Assembly (NCBI GenBank): GCA_949948715.1
Contig: CATLGW010000007.1
Location: 1-64,000, forward strand
DNA: 64,000 bases
From: an uncultured Lachnospiraceae bacterium
Lineage (GTDB): Bacteria > Bacillota > Clostridia > Lachnospirales > Lachnospiraceae
Direction of reading: 5' to 3'
The notes beneath the pieces were generated by a model. The model ran no database searches. It was not told the origin of the DNA and was given only the letters and a program-made list of their open reading frames with translations. This document shows, in pieces, positions 53,582 to 60,509 of this stretch. Position 1 is the stretch's first letter. The number at the start of each line of letters is the position of its first letter. The position numbers and the translations under genes are program-made.

Positions 53582-54547
53582 TTACTTCTGCACCAGATGA
53601 ACGGCAAAGCCGCCGATTTCCTCTTTCAGATAAATTGCCTTCAGATTGCCCTTGGCATCCTTCTTTGCGGTTGCCTCGTCAAACTCCACGCCCAGCACGG
53701 TGGTCAGATAGTTCACCGCTCTCTCGATATAGTTGGTTCTCACGGCAATGTGTCCGTTCTTCCCCAGATAAGGAGTCTTCATATACTCAACCGCAGTGCC
53801 CGCAAACACAGAGCTGCCGCCTACCTTGGCCGGCATACCGAAGATAAAGGCAAAACGGTTGGCTGCCTTCACTGCCTCCTCCTCATTCTCAGAGTTCACG
53901 CCCACATGAGCCAGTTCAAAACCGAGCATGGTCTGAACCGCCTCCCTGGTGAGCTGCTCGATCTTGTCCCATTCTCCCCCGTTGATCAGGTCGCCGGGAA
54001 CCATCCAGGAGCCGCCGCAGGCGATAATCTTGTTGAAATCCAGATAGGAATTCAGGTTCTTTGCGTTCACGCCGCCGGTGGGCATGAATTTCATATTCAC
54101 GTAAGGAGCCGCCATGGCCTTGATCTTTGCCAGGCCGCCGGACTGCTCCGCCGGGAAAAACTTCACAACGTCCAGGCCCAGCTCGATGGCCTGCTCGATA
54201 TCGCTGGGGCTGGAGGTGCCGGGAGTGATGGGCACATTCTTCTCAATGCAGTACTTCACCGTCCTGGGATTGAGGCCGGGGCTCACGATAAACTTTGCCC
54301 CCGCTGCCACAGCCGCGTCCACCTGCTCCGCATTCAATACGGTGCCCGCGCCCACGCACATATCCGGGAAATTCTCCGTCATAATTTTGATGGCTTCCGC
54401 CGCAGCCGCCGTGCGGAAGGTCACCTCCGCACAGGGAAGTCCTCCTGCGCAGAGTGCCTTTGCCAGGGGAAGCGCGTCTGCCGCATTATCGATCTTTACC
54501 ACCGGAACAATGCCGATTTTACTGATTTGCTCTAAAACTGCGTTCAT
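53582..54547 (-). CDS. eda: KDPG/KHG aldolase with C-terminal extension
   Basis: A 321-residue protein. Residues 1-205 are a normal KDPG/4-hydroxy-2-oxoglutarate aldolase: Glu in AEVTFRT, the Schiff-base Lys in VVKFFPAEQSGG, and the PTGGV phosphate loop. Such enzymes usually end near 210-220. Here another 115 residues follow (about 207-321), with a beta-alpha pattern and the AHVGVN, HIAVRTNYIERAVNYL and GFAVHLVQ blocks of a vicinal-oxygen-chelate (glyoxalase-like) domain. The extension begins in frame with no gap and may bind a metal or the product (inference). The ATG at 54547 has GAGGG upstream. KDPG is split to pyruvate and glyceraldehyde-3-phosphate. Confidence 0.9.
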   Translation of the reverse strand: MNAVLEQISKIGIVPVVKIDNAADALPLAKALCAGGLPCAEVTFRTAAAAEAIKIMTENFPDMCVGAGTVLNAEQVDAAVAAGAKFIVSPGLNPRTVKYCIEKNVPITPGTSSPSDIEQAIELGLDVVKFFPAEQSGGLAKIKAMAAPYVNMKFMPTGGVNAKNLNSYLDFNKIIACGGSWMVPGDLINGGEWDKIEQLTREAVQTMLGFELAHVGVNSENEEEAVKAANRFAFIFGMPAKVGGSSVFAGTAVEYMKTPYLGKNGHIAVRTNYIERAVNYLTTVLGVEFDEATAKKDAKGNLKAIYLKEEIGGFAVHLVQK

Positions 54548-54597
54548 TTTACCCTCATTTCTGCCACCCTGTGGCCGTGTTATACTAACATGCGCTG

Positions 54598-54667
54598 AGA
54601 TTTTCCGATTCCCGTCCGGCACATATGGCGTGATTCTGCGATATGCGCCGGACAGAAGGGAAAATCT
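54598..54667 (-). other. 70-nt stem-loop between rpiB-like and eda genes
   Basis: Outer arms AGATTTTCC/GGAAAATCT (9 bp) enclose inner arms of 13 bp (GTCCGGCACATAT with ATATGCGCCGGAC, one mismatch). It sits in the 146-nt gap of the kdu operon and has no T-run. Possible roles are an mRNA processing or stability element; it might also be a small palindromic repeat. Confidence 0.6.
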
Positions 54668-54693
54668 GACCGCTCGTGAGTATAGCTGGATTA

Positions 54694-55332
54694 TCAGGCC
54701 AGAATCTTCTTCACGCAGGACGCAAGCTTCTCGTCCTGGCAGTTTGCGAAGAAATACTCCTGGAACCTCTCGCCGCTCAAAGCGCCCTTTACCAGCTCTC
54801 TGTCCAAATTCTCAAGGATCGTGACGAGGTCCGTATGCGTGACCTCCTTCACCTGATCCAGAATCTTCTTGTTCCGCTGCTCGGGAACTACCCTCTCGGG
54901 AGGATATCCGCCGCCGCCGGGCGCACAGAACAGCTTTTCAAAAATATACTGCAGATTCAGCTCTCCGCCCCAGCCGAAGTTCTCCGCAAAGGGGAGCGCC
55001 ACACAGTTTCCGTCGTTCACCTGGGTGAACAGATAAGCGTCCAGGGGGGACTCGATATGTCCGCACAACACCCTTGGAAAGGCATTGCAGGCCAGCATTG
55101 CCCCCTCGCCGGTGCCGCAGCCGGTCACAACAAAATCCGCCGCCCCTGAATTGATCAGCACTGCCGCCAGAATACCGTTCTGCACATAGGTCAAAGCGTT
55201 GGGGTCCTCGGCGCTGTACATACCGTAATTAAACACCTCATGGCCGTAGGGCGCGGCAGCCTTCTTCAGCGTCTCGAAGATCAATTCGTTCTTGGCCGCC
55301 TGGCTGTTTTCATTTATCAATGCAATCTTCAT
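54694..55332 (-). CDS. RpiB/LacAB-family isomerase, DhuI candidate
   Basis: A 212-residue sugar-phosphate isomerase fold protein with the family's nucleotide-like N-terminus, the active-site block GCGTGEGAMLA (about 68-78) with the catalytic Cys70, and a longer C-terminal part than RpiB (about 150 residues). Length and context fit DhuI, the RpiB-family ketol-isomerase of unsaturated uronate (DHU) described in Streptococcus. It may instead act on another sugar. It lies between kduD and eda. AGGAG lies before the ATG. Confidence 0.85.
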   Translation of the reverse strand: MKIALINENSQAAKNELIFETLKKAAAPYGHEVFNYGMYSAEDPNALTYVQNGILAAVLINSGAADFVVTGCGTGEGAMLACNAFPRVLCGHIESPLDAYLFTQVNDGNCVALPFAENFGWGGELNLQYIFEKLFCAPGGGGYPPERVVPEQRNKKILDQVKEVTHTDLVTILENLDRELVKGALSGERFQEYFFANCQDEKLASCVKKILA

Positions 55333-55429
55333 TTCTGCTCCTATCTATCCGCCGTAACGGATATTTATTCACAAGCCCGGCTTTTTGTCTCCCGGCCATC
55401 CGCCGGGGGCAGGGCTTACTTACTCCTGT

Positions 55430-56233
55430 TTACTCGGGCTGCTTACCGATATAAGCCAGGATTCCGCCGTCCACATAGAGAATGTGTCCGTTCACCGCGT
55501 TGGACGCCTCGGATGCCAGGAACACGGCAGGGCCGGTGAGCTCCTCGGGCTTCAGCCATCTGTTGGCGGGAGTCTTCGCGCAGATAAACTGATCGAAGGG
55601 ATGTCTGCTGCCGTCAGGCTGCACCTCTCTCAGGGGAGCGGTCTGGGGCGTCTCGATATAGCCCGGTCCAAGGCCGTTACACTGGATGTTGTACTGGCCG
55701 TACTCGGAGCAGATATTTCTGGTGAGCATCTTCAGGCCGCCCTTTGCGGCAGCGTATGCGGACACGGTCTCCCTGCCCAGCTCGGACATCATGGAGCAGA
55801 TGTTTATAATCTTGCCGTGGCCCTTCTTGATCATAGCGGGGATCACTGCCTTGGACACGATAAAGGGAGCGTTCAGATCCACGTCGATCACCTGTCTGAA
55901 CTGATCTGCGCTCATCTCGGTCATGGGGATGCGCTTGATAATTCCGGCATTGTTCACCAGAATATCGACGGTGCCCACCTCCTTCTCAATCTGGGCAACC
56001 ATTGCGTTTACGGCGTCCTCGTCGGTCACGTCGCACACATAGCCGTGAGCCTTGATGCCCTTCTCCTCGTATGCTGCCAATCCCTTGTCCACCAGCTCCT
56101 GCTTGATGTCATTGAAACAGATGGTTGCGCCGCACTCCGCGTAAGCGGAAGCGATGGCAAAGCCGATACCGTAGGAAGCGCCTGTCACCAGGGCAACCTT
56201 GCCCTCCAGAGAAAAATTCGTAAATTCTGACAT
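55430..56233 (-). CDS. kduD: 2-dehydro-3-deoxy-D-gluconate 5-dehydrogenase (SDR)
   Basis: A 267-residue short-chain dehydrogenase. It has the cofactor loop TGASYGIG, NNAG, and the catalytic Ser-Tyr-Lys set (SMMSE and YAAAK). It ends with the typical GGILAY region. KduD reduces 2,5-diketo-3-deoxygluconate to KDG with NADH. The sequence alone would also fit a gluconate 5-dehydrogenase; kduI directly upstream decides the call. GGAG lies before the ATG. Confidence 0.9.
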   Translation of the reverse strand: MSEFTNFSLEGKVALVTGASYGIGFAIASAYAECGATICFNDIKQELVDKGLAAYEEKGIKAHGYVCDVTDEDAVNAMVAQIEKEVGTVDILVNNAGIIKRIPMTEMSADQFRQVIDVDLNAPFIVSKAVIPAMIKKGHGKIINICSMMSELGRETVSAYAAAKGGLKMLTRNICSEYGQYNIQCNGLGPGYIETPQTAPLREVQPDGSRHPFDQFICAKTPANRWLKPEELTGPAVFLASEASNAVNGHILYVDGGILAYIGKQPE

Positions 56234-56295
56234 TTTGTAATCTCCTTTTCTTTATGCTTTATTTTGTGGATAACCGCATCGCCTTCCCGAGTCGG

Positions 56296-57156
56296 TTATC
56301 TCAAATCCCGATTGTCCACGCCGTCCATGTCGTCGAAATCCTGATTCTCACCCACCATTCCCCAGATAAAGGTATAAGCTCTGGAACCGCATCCGGAATG
56401 GATGGACCAGCTCGGCGAGATCACGGCCTCCTCGTTCCTCATCACAATATGACGGGTCTCGTCAGGCTCGCCCATATAGTGCATCACAAAGGCGTCCTCC
56501 TTCATCTCAAAATAGAGATAGACCTCCATGCGCCTGTCGTGGGTATGACAGGGCATCGTGTTCCAGACGCTGCCGGGCTCCAGCTTGGTCATACCCATCT
56601 CGAGCTGACAGCTCTCCACCTGGCCGGGAAGAATATATTTGCAGATCACTCTGTGGTTGGCATCCTCCAGAGAGCCGAGCTCCACCTTGTTCTCATCCTT
56701 CACGATGACCACCCCCGGCTCCGGGGTGCCCTCCGGCTTGATGACAACAGTGGGGCAGGTTCTGTGAGCGGGAGCCGAATTCAGATAAAATTTGGCCGGT
56801 TCCAACGCGTCGTCGCTGGCAAAGACAATCTCCTTCGAGCCCATGCCGATATACATCGCCTCCTTGAATCCTACCCTGTTTTCCTTGCCGTCCACGGTGA
56901 TGGTGCCCGCGCCTCCGATATTGATGACACCCAACTCTCTCCTCTGGCAGAAGTACTCCGCCCTTAGCTCGTCCCCCGCCGTGAGAGTGATGGGCTCCGT
57001 GGGCACTGCCGCGCCCGTGATAATTCTGTCAATGTGGCTGTACACCAGCTTAATCTCGCCCGGCACGAAGAGATCCTGAATCAAAAATTCCTCTCTGAGC
57101 CTCTCTGTGGTATAGTGCTTCACATCTTTTGGGGATACCGCTGTCCTAAGTTCCAC
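56296..57156 (-). CDS. kduI: 5-dehydro-4-deoxy-D-glucuronate isomerase
   Basis: A 286-residue cupin-fold isomerase that turns 4-deoxy-L-threo-5-hexosulose uronate (from unsaturated uronides) into 2,5-diketo-3-deoxygluconate. The Zn ligands are visible in MPCHTHDRRMEVYLYF (two His, one Glu). The start is a GTG at 57156 with AGAGG six bases upstream; this fits the family's usual MEIRYAV-like opening, read here as VELRTAV. A 44-codon open extension upstream is not supported. First gene of the kdu operon. Confidence 0.93.
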   Translation of the reverse strand: MELRTAVSPKDVKHYTTERLREEFLIQDLFVPGEIKLVYSHIDRIITGAAVPTEPITLTAGDELRAEYFCQRRELGVINIGGAGTITVDGKENRVGFKEAMYIGMGSKEIVFASDDALEPAKFYLNSAPAHRTCPTVVIKPEGTPEPGVVIVKDENKVELGSLEDANHRVICKYILPGQVESCQLEMGMTKLEPGSVWNTMPCHTHDRRMEVYLYFEMKEDAFVMHYMGEPDETRHIVMRNEEAVISPSWSIHSGCGSRAYTFIWGMVGENQDFDDMDGVDNRDLR

Positions 57157-57227
57157 CTCTTGCCTCTCTTTCTCCGGTGTGCCGCCCCGCGTTCCATGAC
57201 GCCTCCGGCCACCGGCGGATAATTTAC

Positions 57228-57241
57228 TGAAAGTGTTTACA
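57228..57241. promoter_or_regulatory. cre/LacI-type operator in the kdu leader
   Basis: TGAAAGTGTTTACA. The Bacillus CcpA cre consensus gives TGAAAGCGTTTACA; only the centre C is T. It lies about 20 bp downstream of the kdu -10 box, between promoter and kduI start, where a bound repressor would block transcription. It is also within reach of the divergent GH27 promoter region. A LacI-family repressor or CcpA is the likely binder (inference). Confidence 0.65.
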
Positions 57242-57259
57242 ATATGAGCATTCCCATAA

Positions 57260-57288
57260 ATTATACCATATCGTCGGAAACATTCCAA
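57260..57288 (-). promoter_or_regulatory. kdu operon promoter
   Basis: On the minus strand TTGGAA (57288-57283), 17 bp, TATAAT (57265-57260), with an extended TGG before the -10. It lies about 100 nt before the kduI GTG. The rest of the 324-nt divergent gap toward the GH27 gene shows only a weak TATACT (57410-57415) on the plus strand. Confidence 0.75.
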
Positions 57289-57480
57289 TAAATTTTCTCA
57301 AAATTTTCCTTTTTCAAGTATACACGAAAACAATTCAGAAGTCCATGACATTTTTCCGGAAACAAAACGGCCGACCTTTTTGCCCCTATCATTTTTTTCC
57401 GAAATCTCTTATACTGACAGTAACAGGAAAACGGCGGCCGGAACTTGAAACGCCTCCCGCCGAGATAAAGGAGAAAAGCT

Positions 57481-58887
57481 ATGGACATCCTCACAAACCG
57501 GAGCAAGAACGATTTTGCCCCCCTGCCCCCCATGGGCTGGAACAGCTACGATTACTACGACACCACAGTGGACGAGGCCGCCCTTATGCGGAACGCGGCG
57601 TATATGGCCGAGCATCTCAAGGAATACGGCTGGGAGTATGTGGTGGCGGACATCCAGTGGTACGCCCACGACCCGGGCTCCCAGAGAGAACGCTTTCAGT
57701 ACATTCCCTTTGGCGAGCTGGAGCTGGACGAGTGGGGAAGACTCCTGCCGGACCCGAAACGGTTTCCCTCCTCCGCAGGCGGCGCGGGCTTTAAACCCCT
57801 GGCAGACTATGTACACTCCCTGGGCCTGAAGTTCGGCATCCATATTATGCGAGGCATCCCCCGGATCGCCGCACACCTGCATCTGCCCGTAGCATACGAT
57901 AATCCGGTGACAAGAGAGCGCCTGGCCGCCTGTCCCGAGGCCGGCTTTCCCCCCTGCCCGGAAAGGGGCCTAAACGCCGCCGACGTGGCCGACCCTGCTT
58001 CCGTCTGCGGCTGGAATCCGGATATGTACGGCGTGGGCGCCCTTGCGGAGGGACAGGTCTATTATGATTCTCTCCTCTCGCTGTATGCCTCCTGGGGCGT
58101 AGACTTCATCAAATGCGACGATATCTGCAACACAAATCTCTATCCCCACAGGCCCTACTCCGCCCGACACGAGGTGGAAATGCTCTCCCGGGCCATCCGG
58201 CACTGCGGCAGGGATACGGTGCTCTCCCTCTCCCCCGGCCCCGCTTTGATCGAGGAGGCCTGGCACTATGAGACGTATGCCAATATGTGGCGTATCACCG
58301 ACGATTTCTGGGATGACTGGCGGCTTTTGAAGGATATGTTCAAACGCTGCCAGCTATGGCAGAGTCATGTCTCCAGGGGCTGCTATCCCGACTGCGATAT
58401 GCTGCCCCTGGGCGTTTTGGGCAAGGGCTTCGGCAGAGAGCGGAACACCAATTTCACCTGGGAGGAGCAGCGCACCATGATGACTCTCTGGTGCCTGTTC
58501 GGCTCCCCTCTGATGCTGGGCGCGGAGCTCACAAAACTGGATAAGCGGACCCTGACCCTCTTGACCAACAGCGCCGTTCTGGCCATGAGAGATCCCCGCT
58601 TCCGCCCCCGCCAGCTAAGGCTTACAGAGTTTGAGGCGGTGTGGACGGCCTCCGACGCTTCCGGCGAAATATGTCCCGACGACAAAAACAGCACCCTCTA
58701 TGTGGCGCTGTTCAACTTAAGCGATGAGAAACGGCGGGTGAGCGTCCCGCTGGCGGAATGCGGCGTCCGGCTCTCCCACGGCGCCCTGTGCCTTAGGGAC
58801 CTGTGGGAGGACACCCTGCTGCAGACAAGGGAACTCCTGCAGGCCGAGCTTGCGCCCCACGCCTGCGCCGCATACCGTCTTCTCTGA
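57481..58887 (+). CDS. alpha-galactosidase, GH27 family
   Basis: A 468-residue GH27 enzyme releasing terminal alpha-galactose from raffinose-type sugars or galactomannan. It has the PPMGWNSYDYY start, the nucleophile Asp213 (FIKCDD), the acid/base candidate Asp275 (RITDDF), and a C-terminal beta-sandwich. No signal peptide, so intracellular. AAGGAG lies before the ATG. It is divergent from kduI across 324 nt with the cre-like site between. Some GH27 members are beta-L-arabinopyranosidases, which is not excluded. Confidence 0.9.
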   Translation: MDILTNRSKNDFAPLPPMGWNSYDYYDTTVDEAALMRNAAYMAEHLKEYGWEYVVADIQWYAHDPGSQRERFQYIPFGELELDEWGRLLPDPKRFPSSAGGAGFKPLADYVHSLGLKFGIHIMRGIPRIAAHLHLPVAYDNPVTRERLAACPEAGFPPCPERGLNAADVADPASVCGWNPDMYGVGALAEGQVYYDSLLSLYASWGVDFIKCDDICNTNLYPHRPYSARHEVEMLSRAIRHCGRDTVLSLSPGPALIEEAWHYETYANMWRITDDFWDDWRLLKDMFKRCQLWQSHVSRGCYPDCDMLPLGVLGKGFGRERNTNFTWEEQRTMMTLWCLFGSPLMLGAELTKLDKRTLTLLTNSAVLAMRDPRFRPRQLRLTEFEAVWTASDASGEICPDDKNSTLYVALFNLSDEKRRVSVPLAECGVRLSHGALCLRDLWEDTLLQTRELLQAELAPHACAAYRLL

Positions 58888-58901
58888 CAGAACCGGACCG
58901 G

Positions 58902-60509
58902 TCAAAGGCTTTCCAGCAGCCCCTTCAATCCCCGTTCCTCGTAGATCCCCTTGTAATACTGCACCTCGGATCGGATCATCTCATCGATCACCCGCATTCC
59001 CAAAAGCTCCACCGGCGCCCGGTCGTCCGTCATCAGGTAATCCCCGGCCTCATACCGCACCAGGGCGCCGGACACTCTTCCCATCAGGGCCTTCAGCTCC
59101 GCGTCGCCCTCCCGCTGCACATTCCGCTCGAACGCGGCCAGCAGGCCGTCCGAGGCTCCCGCAAAGAGCTCCCTGTTGGAGGAGCCGGGCACGTCCGCGG
59201 TGTACACCTCTCCGAACACCCCGGAGATAGTGTCGGACAGATATTGATTGATATTTCCTTCCCCGCCGCCCCGCATATTCATATTTACCACCATGACGCC
59301 GTCCTCCTTCAGCCTTTCCTTCACCGTGGCGAAAAATTCCCTGGAGGACATCTGAAAGGGAATGGTGATATCCTGATAAGCGTCCACCATAATCACATCG
59401 TAGGTCTCCTCCACTGCGTTCAGATAAGCCCTCCCGTCATAGGTGGTCACCTTCACATCCTTTGGCAGCTCAAAGTAACGCTCCGCCAGATCGGTGATCT
59501 TTTCGTCTATCTCCACTCCCTCCATGTTCAGATTGTCAAAATACCGCCCGCACTGAGTGGCAAAGGTGCCTGTGCCCATACCCAGAATCAGCACGTCCAG
59601 ACTTTCCTTCTCATAGACCCCCGCCATAAAGGGAGCCGCCATGGCATAGTCGTAGTACATCCCTGTCAGAGCGCCCTCCTTTACCAGCATGGACTGCACG
59701 CCGAACAGCACATTGGTGGACAAAATAACGCTTCTGTCGTTTTCCTTTACCTGCAGATAATTGTAGACGGACTCCCCCTCGTAGGTCAGCCCGCTCTCCC
59801 AGAAGGCGAAGCTGTTATGATGCCCCCCGGCGCAGCACAGGACGAAGGCTAAAAACCCGGCGGCAGTCCTTTTGAACCCGGTGCGGGCGCTGACAAAATA
59901 TACGGCCGCCAGCAAAAGCAGAATCCCCGCGAAGAGCAAAAAAGTGACGGAAGTCCCCACGGCCGGAATGGTGACAAAGGTGGGCAGAAAGGTTCCCAAA
60001 ATACTTCCCACGGTGTTAAAGGCTCCCAGCGTCCCCACCGTCCTCCCGTTGTCATCCAGGCTCTCCGTGGCGAATTTCGCCAGGGAGGGCGTCACCGTAC
60101 CCAACAGAAACAGGGGAAACACAAAAATGGCCATACAGGCCGCGAAGGCCGCCCAGATTAGGAAGTTGGTGCTCACCGTAAAAATCAACAGCGCCGAGAT
60201 CCCGATGATAATATACTTTCCCACCAGGGGTATGGCGGCGATCCAAACCGCCGCGATCAAAATCCTGCCGTAGAGTCTGTCCGGGCTTGGATTTTTGTCT
60301 GCCGTCCGGCCTCCGTAGATATTTCCCAGGGCCATGGCAATCATAATGGTGCCGATAATGATGGTCCACACGATCTGGGAGGAGCTGAAATACGGGGCAA
60401 GCAGCCTGCTGGCTCCCAGCTCCACGGCCATAACGGACATCCCCGCGAAAAATTCCGTCAGATAAAGATATACTTTATTGTGCAAAACTCCCTGCTTCTT
60501 TTCCGTCAT
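58902..60509 (-). CDS. membrane-fused spermidine synthase-like protein
   Basis: A 535-residue protein. Eight or so membrane helices (about 10-235) resemble the fused-MFS spermidine synthase group. A Rossmann-type methyltransferase-like domain (about 255-510) has the cofactor loop LILGMGTGTF and an acidic DAYQD at the aminopropyl-transfer site. Whether it makes a polyamine is not certain; many relatives have no proven activity. The start shares one base with the stop of the YfhO gene before it (TAATG), so the two are coupled. Confidence 0.88.
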   Translation of the reverse strand: MTEKKQGVLHNKVYLYLTEFFAGMSVMAVELGASRLLAPYFSSSQIVWTIIIGTIMIAMALGNIYGGRTADKNPSPDRLYGRILIAAVWIAAIPLVGKYIIIGISALLIFTVSTNFLIWAAFAACMAIFVFPLFLLGTVTPSLAKFATESLDDNGRTVGTLGAFNTVGSILGTFLPTFVTIPAVGTSVTFLLFAGILLLLAAVYFVSARTGFKRTAAGFLAFVLCCAGGHHNSFAFWESGLTYEGESVYNYLQVKENDRSVILSTNVLFGVQSMLVKEGALTGMYYDYAMAAPFMAGVYEKESLDVLILGMGTGTFATQCGRYFDNLNMEGVEIDEKITDLAERYFELPKDVKVTTYDGRAYLNAVEETYDVIMVDAYQDITIPFQMSSREFFATVKERLKEDGVMVVNMNMRGGGEGNINQYLSDTISGVFGEVYTADVPGSSNRELFAGASDGLLAAFERNVQREGDAELKALMGRVSGALVRYEAGDYLMTDDRAPVELLGMRVIDEMIRSEVQYYKGIYEERGLKGLLESL

